Positions 15,126-23,788 of a stretch of 42,783 nt of DNA are shown here, one piece after another. A program made the position numbers and the translations under genes. The first letter of the stretch is position 1. Every line of letters starts with the position of its first letter. Under the pieces are notes generated by a model. That model did no database searches. It worked only from the letters and a program-made list of their open reading frames with translations, and was not told the origin of the DNA. Source of the stretch: Opitutia bacterium (GTDB lineage: Bacteria; Verrucomicrobiota; Verrucomicrobiia; Opitutales; Opitutaceae); the NCBI GenBank assembly GCA_947458705.1, contig CANHAH010000009.1, positions 1 through 42,783 of the forward strand. Direction: 5' to 3'.

Positions 15126-18100
15126 ATGAAAACTGCCTGCCCGCCCCCATGCAATCTGTCCGCCGACGTCGTGCGATTCTGCACGAGTCTGTGCGTTATA
15201 ATGTGCGCGTTGTTCCTGACCGTAGCCGTAGCTACTGCCGCTGAAGCCAGTGGCAGTGGAACGATCACCGGCGCCGTCAGTAACGCCGCCACGCGCAACC
15301 AGCTGACCGGCGCCCTGGTCGCCATCCCCGCGCTCAATCTCTCTACCCTCTCCGACAACGCCGGCCGCTACACGCTCACCGGTGTACCTGATGGCACGCA
15401 TGAGCTCGTCGTCACCTACATTGGCCTCGATGCCACGCGCCGACGCCTGGTCGTGAGCGCCGGGCAAGCGATCACGAGCGATTTCGAACTCACCGCCGGC
15501 ATCTACAAACTTGAGTCGTTCAAGGTGACCGGGGAACGCGAAGGCAACGCCGCCATGATCACCGAAAAGCGCAACGCCACCAACGTGAAGGACGTTATCG
15601 CCATGGATTCATTTGGTTATCTCCCCAACATGAGCGCGGGCGAAGTCGTCCAGCGTCTCCCTGGCGTCGCCGGCAGTCCCACCGACGAAGGCCTCGCCTA
15701 CCGCTTCAACATCCGCGGCATGGATCCAGCGCTCAACAACGTCACCGTCGACGGTGGCTCCCTCACCACGCTCGGCACCAATCGCAGCTTCGAGCTACAG
15801 TCCATCACCGGCGCCATGTTCGAAGGCCTCGAACTCATCAAAGGGCAGACGCCCGACAAAGGCGCCGATTCGCTAGGCGGCACCATCAACTTCAAGACGC
15901 GCTCTACCTTCAGTATGAAAGAAGACCGGCGCACCACCTACAACGTGAGTATGCGCTGGGCCCCGCCGTTTTTCGAGCAAACCCCTATTCGCTCCGATCA
16001 CCGTTCCCACCCCATTTTCAACCTCACGCACCAGCAGGTGTTCAGCATCCTCGGTGGCCACCGCAACCTCGGCACTTCCGTCAATTTGTTTTACTCCGAA
16101 AACGCCGTCGGTGGCTTCGAGGCCGTCTTTGACCGCACCTTCATCAACGAGGGTCCCGCGCCCGTCTTCAATTACCAGACTTGGGACAACACCAACAACC
16201 GTAAGCAGCAGAGCGTAAATTTTAAGACCGACTTTAAATACTCCGAAAACACGAAGTTTACCCTCAACGTCACCGAGAACGACAATTTCGAGCGGCTTCG
16301 TCGCCGCGTCCGCGTCACTGCCGCCGCCTCGGGTAACAGTAATGTGCAGGTGCCCAGCGCCTCGACCGGCATCGTGCCTGGAGCCTTCACTAACCAGATC
16401 ACCGTCATCAAAGCCATCCCCAGTACTTCCGCGGCTGCCACCAACACCAACAATATAGATGTCCAGATGGATGGCCCCCTTAATTACTACGTGCGCATGG
16501 GCCGGGCGGACCTCAGCGCCGAACACACCTACGGCAACCTCTTCATTGAATACACCGGCGGAATCGCCCGCACCACGCTCAACTCCGGCCAAGGGCGCGG
16601 CGGCCAGCTCAACATGCGCCTCTTTGATCCCAGCGCCCAAGTCCCCGGACGCGCCATCTACTTTGGCGGCGCCGGCTGGATCCTCGATCAAACCCAAAAC
16701 GAACTTCACCCGCGCTTCATCCAAAATGGCGGCCCTGATTTCACCAACCCCAACAACTACCTACCCCGCGCGACCGACGGCCTCACCCAAGCCCGCAACG
16801 AACAAGACCAGTTGCAGAAACAATTCCGCTTCGACGCGCGCTACACGCTGCCCATCGCCGCACCCACCTCGGTGAAGGCCGGCTTCCACTGGCGCTCGCT
16901 GCAGATGGATCAATGGGGTAAAGATCGTCACCGCTGGAGCTACAAAGCCGCCACTGCCTACGATCCCAGCCAACGTATCGCGCCCGATGCGAGCTATGTC
17001 AGTTACGACATGATTAAGACTGGTCGCAAAATTCCGTTCTGGCAGGCCGAAGGCCTCACCAAAGACGGCCGTCCCGCCGATCCCTCGCTCTGGGTTGAAG
17101 ACATGTATTATAATGAGAGCCAAAAATACGTCGGGACCAACGGGGTGACTGAATCCATTGGCGCCTACTACGCGATGATTCAGGGCCGCCTCGCTAGTCG
17201 CGGCTGGCTCGCCCGCACTGGCTATCTCGCCGGCATCCGCCTCGAAGACGTTAAAACCCGCAGCTTTGGCTGGGTCCGAGCGCGTGTCGCCACCACCAGT
17301 GCGCAACAACTCGCCGATCCCATCGGTTCAGCCACCAAGGACTACGCCAACACTGACCGTCTTCTCTACGGCAAGTTCGACCAAAAATTCCCCAGTATCC
17401 ACGCCTACCACGACATCACCAAGGATCTCAAATTCCGCACCAGCTACTCGACCAGTTATGGTCGCGCGCCCCTCGCTAATCTCCTGCCTGGGGAAACCAT
17501 CGACGAGACCAACCAACGGCTCACCATCAACAACCCCGCGCTCAAACCTCAACAGGCCAAAAACTGGGACCTCACGCTTGAATACTACTTCGAACCCGTG
17601 GGTAGTTTGACCGTAGGCTGGTTCCACAAAGACATCCGCGACTTCATTGTCTCCAACCAAGACGCCCGCATCATTCCCGCCGGCACCAACAATGGCTACG
17701 ACGGAGAATACGCTGGGTTCACCGAACGCACCTCCTTCAACGGCGGCACGGTCACGGTCAACGGCTGGGAATTTGCCTATCAACAGCAGTTCACGTTTCT
17801 ACCCGGCTTACTGAAAGGTTTGTCCACCTCGTTCAACTACAGCTGGACCGACCAACACGGCCTGCGCGAGGGCACCCGCTACCTCACGCGCCGCGAGATT
17901 GCCGGCTTTATTCCCCATGCCGCCAACGCCTCGCTTAATTGGCGCTACGGCAAAACCAGTCTACGCGCGCTGTACAACTTCACGGGTGAAAACATCACCA
18001 CGTTCAACCCCACCTACCCCGCGCTCAACCAATACCGCTACTCAATGAAAACATTGAATCTCGGTGCCGGTTATCAATACCAACCCAACCTCGGGTTCAC

Positions 18101-18221
18101 AATCGACGCCTCCAACGTCCTCAACGAACCCCAACGCTGGTACATCGGTTCCAAAGACCGCATGCGCCGCACCACGATCAACTTTGTCACCGTGACGATC
18201 GGCGTAAACGGTCGCTTCTAA
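15126..18221 (+). CDS. TonB-dependent outer-membrane receptor
   Basis: Outer-membrane active transporter of 1031 residues. Domains in order: signal peptide to about residue 40 (hydrophobic MCALFLTVAVATAAEA), a carboxypeptidase-regulatory-like beta sandwich (GSGTITGAVSNAATRNQLTG... to about 130), the plug (MSAGEVVQRLPGVAG, YRFNIRGMDPALNNVTVDGG, GADSLGGTINFKT), and a long beta barrel ending in the expected aromatic Phe (VTIGVNGRF). This layout is common in Verrucomicrobiota and Bacteroidota for oligosaccharide or complex-ligand uptake. No SusD-like, sensor or glycosidase gene lies nearby, so the ligand cannot be deduced. The gene has its own terminator and seems monocistronic. The signal peptide is preceded by an unusually long polar leader with several Cys. 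Confidence 0.95.
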   Translation: MKTACPPPCNLSADVVRFCTSLCVIMCALFLTVAVATAAEASGSGTITGAVSNAATRNQLTGALVAIPALNLSTLSDNAGRYTLTGVPDGTHELVVTYIGLDATRRRLVVSAGQAITSDFELTAGIYKLESFKVTGEREGNAAMITEKRNATNVKDVIAMDSFGYLPNMSAGEVVQRLPGVAGSPTDEGLAYRFNIRGMDPALNNVTVDGGSLTTLGTNRSFELQSITGAMFEGLELIKGQTPDKGADSLGGTINFKTRSTFSMKEDRRTTYNVSMRWAPPFFEQTPIRSDHRSHPIFNLTHQQVFSILGGHRNLGTSVNLFYSENAVGGFEAVFDRTFINEGPAPVFNYQTWDNTNNRKQQSVNFKTDFKYSENTKFTLNVTENDNFERLRRRVRVTAAASGNSNVQVPSASTGIVPGAFTNQITVIKAIPSTSAAATNTNNIDVQMDGPLNYYVRMGRADLSAEHTYGNLFIEYTGGIARTTLNSGQGRGGQLNMRLFDPSAQVPGRAIYFGGAGWILDQTQNELHPRFIQNGGPDFTNPNNYLPRATDGLTQARNEQDQLQKQFRFDARYTLPIAAPTSVKAGFHWRSLQMDQWGKDRHRWSYKAATAYDPSQRIAPDASYVSYDMIKTGRKIPFWQAEGLTKDGRPADPSLWVEDMYYNESQKYVGTNGVTESIGAYYAMIQGRLASRGWLARTGYLAGIRLEDVKTRSFGWVRARVATTSAQQLADPIGSATKDYANTDRLLYGKFDQKFPSIHAYHDITKDLKFRTSYSTSYGRAPLANLLPGETIDETNQRLTINNPALKPQQAKNWDLTLEYYFEPVGSLTVGWFHKDIRDFIVSNQDARIIPAGTNNGYDGEYAGFTERTSFNGGTVTVNGWEFAYQQQFTFLPGLLKGLSTSFNYSWTDQHGLREGTRYLTRREIAGFIPHAANASLNWRYGKTSLRALYNFTGENITTFNPTYPALNQYRYSMKTLNLGAGYQYQPNLGFTIDASNVLNEPQRWYIGSKDRMRRTTINFVTVTIGVNGRF

Positions 18222-18272
18222 AAACTAGGTCGCCACGCCACCCGCAAAGGGTGTGAACAGCTCGTTTCATCC

Positions 18273-18310
18273 CGCCCCGCCTCGCGCTCACCGCGCGGGG
18301 CGTTTTTTTT
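18273..18310 (+). terminator. Rho-independent terminator of the TonB-receptor gene
   Basis: An 8-bp perfect stem, CGCCCCGC (18273-18280) and GCGGGGCG (18295-18302), is followed by eight T residues at 18303-18310. The right arm and T run also encode the last residues of the convergent GDPD-like gene, whose C-terminal KKRPAR comes from the complementary strand. Confidence 0.85.
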
Positions 18311-19100
18311 CGAGATACGCCGCCAGTTCTTTGAGTTGATCGGTGTTGATCAGATCGACGCCGCACGCGTCTAAAATTTCCCAGGCCGCGGGCGTATCGG
18401 GTGCGGCCCACAGGCGCAGCCGCCGCCCTTGCGCGTGGGCCTGCTGCACGCGGATTTTAATTTTTTCTCGATCGGCTTCAGGTAACGGCCCGTCGCCGCG
18501 CCAACTCGAAAGCTTAGCCCACGTATCGCTCACCAGCGGAATCAAACTGGGCGCACTAAGGGGCGCTTCCAAATCTCCCAAGCGGCCATCCATCGCCGCG
18601 TAGCGCACCGCCGCTTGCTCCATCGCCGCCCGCGCCCGATTGCCAGAAATAATCACCGTGATCGCGCCCGGTTTTACCCCGCCGTTTTCGTAGCACGTCA
18701 CGATCTGCGCGTACCCCGCCAAGACCCGATGTAACGCCGCGTACGTCGCCCCCGCCTCCGTCTTCACGTCGATTAATAACGTCACGCCCACGCCATCACC
18801 ATAGACACTCCCGGCGTTCGATTTGATGCGCGCGCGCAGGGGTTCGAGGTAAAGGGCCTCAAGGGTTTTCTCCGGCGTTAGTGCCTTGCGCTCGTGCGCC
18901 ACGAGCAGTTTTCCATCCACCAAAAATACATCGGCTTCGATGCTCCCGAAGCGGGCATCGAGCGCGTCGAATAACGGCCGCGTATGGGCGTAGTCGTTGT
19001 GCGCATGCGCGCGGGTCAGGGTTCGCGTCTCCGCGCTCACCCTTGCCGCCAAGGCCATCAACCCACCTGCACACAGCAGAAATCGTAAACAGAGTTTCAT
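18288..19100 (-). CDS. Exported GDPD/PI-PLC-like phosphodiesterase
   Basis: Exported protein of 270 residues: signal peptide MKLCLRFLLCAGGLMALAARVSA, then a TIM-barrel phosphodiesterase pattern. Catalytic-type residues are in RAHAHNDYAHTRPLFDALD (His32, His34, Asn35), SIEADVFLVDGKLLVAHE (Glu55, Asp57, His69) and LLIDVKTEAGATYAAL (Glu/Asp/Lys strand). The HAHNDY opening is the form seen in the AIM6-like branch of glycerophosphodiester phosphodiesterases. It probably cleaves a glycerophosphodiester or phosphoinositide-like compound in the periplasm. The stop codon lies inside the terminator hairpin of the convergent receptor gene. ATG 19100 begins the signal peptide directly. Confidence 0.85.
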   Translation of the reverse strand: MKLCLRFLLCAGGLMALAARVSAETRTLTRAHAHNDYAHTRPLFDALDARFGSIEADVFLVDGKLLVAHERKALTPEKTLEALYLEPLRARIKSNAGSVYGDGVGVTLLIDVKTEAGATYAALHRVLAGYAQIVTCYENGGVKPGAITVIISGNRARAAMEQAAVRYAAMDGRLGDLEAPLSAPSLIPLVSDTWAKLSSWRGDGPLPEADREKIKIRVQQAHAQGRRLRLWAAPDTPAAWEILDACGVDLINTDQLKELAAYLEKKRPAR

Positions 19101-19254
19101 GAAAATATCGCGTTGGAAAAATCTAAGCTAACTACGTTGCACTGGCAGATCCAGAGCCCAATCCCAACCCACGAAAAAAATGTCTCGGGGCTTCGCCCTC
19201 GCGCTCGACTCCCGCGCGCTTGGTCCTTCACGCTTCCTATCAATTCCCTCCACC

Positions 19255-19581
19255 ATGTCCCTCCCGACCCAGTTCACCAGCGTCACCGTTCACACTAAGG
19301 CCAATGTCTATTTCGACGGCAACGTCGTTAGCCACACGGTCCTCTTCGCTGACGGTGCGAAGAAAACCCTCGGCCTCATCCGCCCTGGTTCCTACCACTT
19401 TGGTACCGATGCCGCCGAGCGCATGGAAATCGTCGCGGGCACCTGCACCGTCACGCTCGACGGCCAGAGCGCTACCAAAACCTACGCCGCCGGCACGTAT
19501 TTTGACGTCCCGGGCAAAAGCGGTTTCACGATCGCCGTCCCGGCCGGCCTGTGCGAATACATCTGCTCGTTTCTCCCGTAA
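19255..19581 (+). CDS. ppnP: Pyrimidine/purine nucleoside phosphorylase (DUF1255)
   Basis: Small cupin-fold enzyme of 108 residues, the standard size of PpnP (formerly YaiE). It splits nucleosides with phosphate into base and ribose 1-phosphate. Diagnostic stretches are ANVYFDGNVVSHTVLFADGAKKTLGLIRPGSYHFGTDAAERMEIVAG and GTYFDVPGKSGFTIAVP with the terminal CEYICSFLP. ATG 19255 gives the usual N-terminus; the frame is open upstream to 19180 but that part is not conserved-looking. Monocistronic; a weak stem follows. Confidence 0.95.
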   Translation: MSLPTQFTSVTVHTKANVYFDGNVVSHTVLFADGAKKTLGLIRPGSYHFGTDAAERMEIVAGTCTVTLDGQSATKTYAAGTYFDVPGKSGFTIAVPAGLCEYICSFLP

Positions 19582-19587
19582 TCGATT

Positions 19588-19640
19588 CTAGGTGAAGTCG
19601 CGCGAGCGGCTACTGTGCGCAGGTGACCTCACCTAGGTTT
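19588..19640 (+). terminator. Possible terminator after ppnP
   Basis: CTAGGTGA (19588-19595) and TCACCTAG (19629-19636) are exact complements with a 33-base loop that can fold further, followed by GTTTTA. The long loop and broken T run make this a weaker terminator call. Confidence 0.45.
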
Positions 19641-19695
19641 TATTTCGCCCGCGCCGGAGCTTGTGGCGGCGCGCCGACTTCGGCAGCATCGTAGC

Positions 19696-20838
19696 ATGAA
19701 ACGCCTGTTCGCCGCCTTATTCGTTTCCTCACTCGCATTCGCCGCTGCTCGGGCCGCCGCGCCGCAACTGCCCGAGGGACTCTACGCCGAGTTCATGACG
19801 CCGCGCGGTACACTCACCGCGGAGCTTTTTTTCACGCGCGCGCCGCTTATGTGCACTAATTTTGTGGGCCTGGCCGAAGGCACGCTCGCCCCGCGCAACG
19901 GCCAACCTTTTTACACCGGGCTTACCTGGTACCGGGTGGTTCCGGGCTTCGTACTGCAAAGCGGTAACCCCGGCCTCAAAGACACTGACGATGAAGCGCA
20001 CCCCATTCCGCACCACTTTCCCGACGAATTCGCCCCCGGCCTTCGCCACGACTCCGCGGGCATTCTTTCCATGGCCAACGCCGGCCCCGACACCAACTCC
20101 TGTGAATTCTTTCTCACCCTTGCGCCCACCCCGCGCCTAGATTTTCTACACAGCGTTTACGGTCGCATCATCCGCGGTCTAGAATTACTTCCGCTCATTC
20201 GCGCCGACGACGCCCTAACGATTAAAATTCTGCGCGTCGGCTCCGCTGCCCGCGCCTTTCGCGCCGATCCCACCACCTTCGCCCTGCTTGCCGGCAAAGC
20301 CCAAAAATACACCGCCGCTCGCGCCCCCGGCCCTGCCGCTTTCTTCGACGACCCCCAAAATCTTCTCCCTGCTGAGCCCCCGCGCGCGAAAAATTTTAAC
20401 TACAAACTCGCCAACGTCGAACGCGCCACCGGCCTCAAAATTCGCGCCCGCCTCTTCGCCCAATCCCCGCCCGCCGCCGAGGACGCCGCCCCCGGCCAAT
20501 TCATGCGCACCCTCGCCCGCCAGCTGGGCACTGAGCACGCCGGTGCGACTGTCGCCTACTTCGCTGACGAAAAAGATTGGCGCGTCTGGATCGGCGAGGC
20601 CTCGACCGCAGCCTTTCTCGGCCGGCCCGCTACCGCCGAGGATCTCGGGGACGACGGCGCCTTCCATGCCGCAAAAGATACTTTTCTCACCGCCGCCCAA
20701 GCCGCAGGAGACCAGGCCTACGCCGAACAAAAAAAATCCGCGCCACCCGCGACGCCGCCCCCAACCACCCAACATCTCAAACTCCAAACCGACGCCTTAC
20801 TCGACGCCATCATCACTAAACTCGAAACCAAACCCTGA
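19696..20838 (+). CDS. Exported cyclophilin-type peptidyl-prolyl isomerase with C-terminal extension
   Basis: Periplasmic protein-folding catalyst of 380 residues. Signal peptide MKRLFAALFVSSLAFAAARA, then a cyclophilin domain to about residue 180: TNFVGLAEG, LTWYRVVPGFVLQSGNP (catalytic Arg and Phe), GILSMANAGPDTNSCEFFLTL, and RLDFLHSVYGRIIRG. The following 200 residues are not cyclophilin: FAQSPPAAEDAAPGQFMRTLARQLGTEHAGATVAYFADEKDWRVWIG is a folded-looking stretch, then a charged and Pro-rich tail ending in a predicted helix. I do not recognise this extension. ATG 19696 is favoured because the signal peptide starts there; the frame is open upstream to 19663. Confidence 0.88.
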   Translation: MKRLFAALFVSSLAFAAARAAAPQLPEGLYAEFMTPRGTLTAELFFTRAPLMCTNFVGLAEGTLAPRNGQPFYTGLTWYRVVPGFVLQSGNPGLKDTDDEAHPIPHHFPDEFAPGLRHDSAGILSMANAGPDTNSCEFFLTLAPTPRLDFLHSVYGRIIRGLELLPLIRADDALTIKILRVGSAARAFRADPTTFALLAGKAQKYTAARAPGPAAFFDDPQNLLPAEPPRAKNFNYKLANVERATGLKIRARLFAQSPPAAEDAAPGQFMRTLARQLGTEHAGATVAYFADEKDWRVWIGEASTAAFLGRPATAEDLGDDGAFHAAKDTFLTAAQAAGDQAYAEQKKSAPPATPPPTTQHLKLQTDALLDAIITKLETKP

Positions 20839-21212
20839 ATGTGGCACTCCCCAATTTTCAATCCCTCATGCTTTCGCTGCTGCGATTCTAAGCCGACGGA
20901 TAAATCCGCGAGGATTTCCGGCGAGTCCCTATTTTTTGGAGGGTGCGGAAATTTGCGAATTAGGGGAAGGCGTTTAGGTAATTGAGGTCGATGCGGATTG
21001 GACGGGGGGCGAGTATTATTAGCTCCACTTCGGCAATATGGAAATGTGAACGCCCGGGTGAGGCGAGGAGGTCGGAGCTGGAGCAGTAAGGGCGTCACCC
21101 TCGCCGCCCGTTACGAGGTAAAATGCGTGGACTCCGGCTGTTTCGTGAACGAATAAAAGCTAGGCCAAAACACGTTTGTCATTAGCGCCCTTAACCACCA
21201 AATCTACCGCAG
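20839..21212. other. 374-bp intergenic region without a recognisable gene
   Basis: No convincing reading frame is present; composition is more AT-rich than the neighbours. At 21055-21110 there is a complex inverted repeat: CGGG (21055-21058) with CCCG (21107-21110), and GGCGAGG (21062-21068) with CCTCGCC (21099-21105). An overlapping alternative pairing joins GGGTGA (21056-21061) to TCACCC (21095-21100). This could be a dispersed intergenic repeat or remnant next to the toxin-antitoxin pair. The promoter of that pair must lie near its right end. Confidence 0.5.
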
Positions 21213-21467
21213 ATGCCCTCCGTCGCCGCTATCAAAGCTGCAGTTCACAAGCTCCCGATCGCCGATCGCACTGACTTGCTTGTAGACCTCGCGCAAGATG
21301 GAGCGGTGCGCAAAGAACAACTCAACCGGCTGCGCGCCGCGGTTGCCGAGGGCATACGCGATCATGCCGAGGGTCGTTTTTCTGAAATTAAATCTGCTGC
21401 GGCCCATCGGACTTTTTTTGAAAACATCAAACGGCGCACGCGTTCCCGCTTGAAATCAAGCGCCTAA
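21213..21467 (+). CDS. Addiction-module antitoxin (ParD-like/PF09720-type)
   Basis: Protein of 84 residues, charged and helical: AAVHKLPIADRTDLLVDLAQDGAVRKEQLNRLRAAVAEGIRDHAEGRF. The alpha-helical pattern and the immediate downstream ParE-type toxin indicate the antitoxin of a type II module, probably of the putative addiction-module component family. ATG 21213 fits. Three bases separate its stop from the toxin start, so translation is coupled. The C-terminal basic stretch (ENIKRRTRSRLKSSA) is unusual for an antitoxin and could contact DNA or toxin; the exact family is not certain. Confidence 0.75.
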   Translation: MPSVAAIKAAVHKLPIADRTDLLVDLAQDGAVRKEQLNRLRAAVAEGIRDHAEGRFSEIKSAAAHRTFFENIKRRTRSRLKSSA

Positions 21468-21470
21468 ATC

Positions 21471-21770
21471 ATGCCCCGGCTGCGCTATTCGCACCGCAGT
21501 CGCACGGACCTAGAAAATATCTGGGGATTCATCGCCGTCGATAGACCTCGCCAAGCCTCCAAGGTGCTTAGCCGCTTTCACGCCAAAATTGAGCACCTGC
21601 GACGCCATCCTCTGACCGGTCATCGCCATCGTGAACTCCAAGCTCACCTCCGCTGCCTTAACAGCGACGGTTATCTTATTCTCTACCGCTACACCGCTGG
21701 AATCGTGTGCATCGATCACATCGTGCATCATTCCATGGATCTGCCATCTCTATCCTTAGAAGATTTATGA
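21471..21770 (+). CDS. ParE/RelE-superfamily toxin
   Basis: Protein of 99 residues with the ParE-type fold: RYSHRSRTDLENIWGFIAVDRPRQASKVLSRFHAKIEHLRRHPLTGHRH then the beta strands CLNSDGYLILYRY and GIVCIDHIVHHSMDLPSL. Plasmid ParE inhibits DNA gyrase, while RelE cleaves mRNA; which applies is not visible. The usual Arg in the H-x-x-R-D motif near the C-terminus is Met here (HHSMDL). Its stop codon overlaps the start of the amidohydrolase gene (ATGA at 21767-21770), an unusual downstream partner. Confidence 0.83.
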   Translation: MPRLRYSHRSRTDLENIWGFIAVDRPRQASKVLSRFHAKIEHLRRHPLTGHRHRELQAHLRCLNSDGYLILYRYTAGIVCIDHIVHHSMDLPSLSLEDL

Positions 21771-23104
21771 AACTACTTCCCCTCCACGCCCTTTCGTTCC
21801 TCATCGCGCTCGCTGTACCACTCCGAGCCGCCGATGGCACCACACCCGCCGTCGTCGCCCAAAAACTCGCCGCCGATTATCCCTCGCTCCTCGCCCTGTA
21901 CTCGGACCTCCACGCTCACCCTGAGCTCTCGCTCATGGAGGAAAAAACCGCCGCCAAACTCGCCGCTGAACTACGCGCTCTTGGTTTCGAAGTTACTGAA
22001 AAATTTGGTGGTCACGGCATCGTCGGCGTCCTCAAAAACGGCCCCGGTCCCACGTTGCTTGTTCGCACGGATCTCGACGGTCTCCCTGTCCTCGAAGAAA
22101 CCGGCGTCCCGTACGCCAGCACCACTCGCGTCACCGATCTCACCGGCAAAGATGTGCCCGTCATGCAGGCCTGTGGCCATGATTTGCACATGACGATCTT
22201 CATCGGCACCGCTCGCCAACTCGCCGCCCATCGCGACCGTTGGTCGGGCACGGTCCTCTTCGTCGGCCAACCCGCCGAGGAACGCGGTATCGGGGCCCGC
22301 GCCATGCTTAAAGAAGGCCTCTACCAGAAATTCCCCAAACCGGACTTTGCTCTCGCCGTCCACGACAGCGCGACGCTGCCCGCCGGCACCATCGGTATAC
22401 TCGAGGGTTTCAACTGGGCTAACGTCGATACGGCCGAGATCACCGTACGCGGCGCCGGTGGCCACGGCGCTTACCCGCACGCCACCAAAGACCCGATCGT
22501 CCTCGCCGCCCGTATCGTCACGACACTCCAAACCATCGTCAGCCGTGAGACGCGCCCGCTTGATCCGGCCGTCGTCACTGTCGGCTCCATTCACGGTGGG
22601 ACCAAATCCAACATCATCCCCGACGAGGTGAAGCTCTCCCTCACGCTCCGCTCTTATTCAGAAACCGTCCGCCGTCACACGATCGAAGCGGTGAAACGGA
22701 TCTGCCGAGGCGAAGCCATCGCCGCCGGCCTCGCCGAAGAGCGCATGCCCATCGTCGAGATTCTCGAAGGCGAATTCACTCCCGCCTCCTACAACGACCC
22801 CGCCCTCACGCGCCGTGTGCGCAGCGCCCTCACGCCCTGGCTCGGCGCCGAACGCGTCGTCGGCATCGATCCTGAAATGGGCGGCGAAGATTTTGGCCAA
22901 TTCGGCCGTACCGCGGAAAAAGTGCCGATCTGCATGTTCCGCGTCGGCGCGGTCGATCCCGTGAGATTCGCCGAGAGCCAACGCACGGGCGCACCATTAC
23001 CCTCGCTGCATTCGAGTAAGTTCGCCCCGTTACCCGAGCCCGCGATCAAGACCGGGATCACAGCACTCACCGCCGCCGCCCTCGATCTTTTGGCCAAAAA
23101 ATAA
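21767..23104 (+). CDS. Exported M20-family amidohydrolase
   Basis: Periplasmic zinc-type hydrolase of 445 residues. Signal peptide MKLLPLHALSFLIALAVPLRA, then the M20D amidohydrolase core: YSDLHAHPELSLMEEKTA, LLVRTDLDGLPVLEE, the ligand pair in MQACGHDLHMT, PAEERGIGARAMLKEG, the dimerisation domain starting VRGAGGHGAYPHATKDP, and GGEDFGQF. Relatives release amino acids from N-acyl, hippurate or indole-acetyl conjugates; the substrate here is unknown. The motif usually reading H-N has VHDS. Start ATG 21767 overlaps the toxin stop by one base arrangement (ATGA), suggesting cotranscription with the toxin-antitoxin pair. Confidence 0.9.
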   Translation: MKLLPLHALSFLIALAVPLRAADGTTPAVVAQKLAADYPSLLALYSDLHAHPELSLMEEKTAAKLAAELRALGFEVTEKFGGHGIVGVLKNGPGPTLLVRTDLDGLPVLEETGVPYASTTRVTDLTGKDVPVMQACGHDLHMTIFIGTARQLAAHRDRWSGTVLFVGQPAEERGIGARAMLKEGLYQKFPKPDFALAVHDSATLPAGTIGILEGFNWANVDTAEITVRGAGGHGAYPHATKDPIVLAARIVTTLQTIVSRETRPLDPAVVTVGSIHGGTKSNIIPDEVKLSLTLRSYSETVRRHTIEAVKRICRGEAIAAGLAEERMPIVEILEGEFTPASYNDPALTRRVRSALTPWLGAERVVGIDPEMGGEDFGQFGRTAEKVPICMFRVGAVDPVRFAESQRTGAPLPSLHSSKFAPLPEPAIKTGITALTAAALDLLAKK

Positions 23105-23186
23105 TTCCGCCACGCCAGGCCACCTACCGCGCCACCGAGTTTGCCATTTTTAAATTTCTCGGCGTTATCCACCCGTAACTTCTTAC

Positions 23187-23741
23187 ATGCCCGCCAAATC
23201 TTCTCCGCTGCGCAGCTTTTTCTATCTCGGCCTGCTGGGTGTAGTGCTCTTCACGATCGCCTTTGTGGTGCGCTCAGGTTTGCTCGCGCGCAAAAATCCT
23301 GGCCGCCCGATCAATGCCAATATGCGTGCAGCCCTTGCGGCGAGCATCCCGCAATTTAGCACCGAGGACGCGTTGCTCCTGGCACAAACGTACGGCACCG
23401 CCAAAAAACTCCCTTCCGGCCTGCGCTACATCGAACGCGCTCCGGGCACCGGCAACGCCGGGCCGCGCCTCGGCGGCGAAGTCATCGTCCATTACGACGG
23501 CCGCCTCCTTGACGGCACGCCCTTCGACAGTTCTTACAAACGCGGGGTGCCTTTCAGTTTCAGACTCGGCCTCGGCACGGTCATCGCCGGTTGGGACGAA
23601 GCTTTTCTCACTATGCGCAAAGGCGAGAAGCGCACCCTCATCATTCCCTACTGGCTCGGTTACGGCGAAAAAGGGAAACTGCCCAAGATCCCGCCCAAAG
23701 CTACGCTCATTTTCGAGGTTGAGCTCCTCGATTTCCGCTAA
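23187..23741 (+). CDS. Membrane-anchored FKBP-type peptidyl-prolyl isomerase
   Basis: Protein of 184 residues with one N-terminal transmembrane anchor (FFYLGLLGVVLFTIAFVV, about residues 11-30) and a C-terminal FKBP domain facing the periplasm. Active-site residues are visible in VIVHYDGRLLDGTPFDSSYKRGVPFSFRLG and VIAGWDEAFLTMRKGEKRTLIIPYWLGYG, ending with ATLIFEVELLDFR. The stretch between (residues about 45-75, with FSTEDALLLAQTYG) is a linker. It assists folding of exported proteins. It lies 82 bp after the amidohydrolase and convergent with the YgjP-like gene. Confidence 0.92.
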   Translation: MPAKSSPLRSFFYLGLLGVVLFTIAFVVRSGLLARKNPGRPINANMRAALAASIPQFSTEDALLLAQTYGTAKKLPSGLRYIERAPGTGNAGPRLGGEVIVHYDGRLLDGTPFDSSYKRGVPFSFRLGLGTVIAGWDEAFLTMRKGEKRTLIIPYWLGYGEKGKLPKIPPKATLIFEVELLDFR

Positions 23742-23788
23742 GCGTTAGATGCGGTAAAACGCCGAGCCTGGCGGCCCGGCCCGCGCGC

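Noticed and set aside
23163-23172. TTATCCACC, one base from a DnaA box
   Set aside because: It is a single copy without neighbouring boxes, AT-rich unwinding region or dnaA gene, so it is not an origin.
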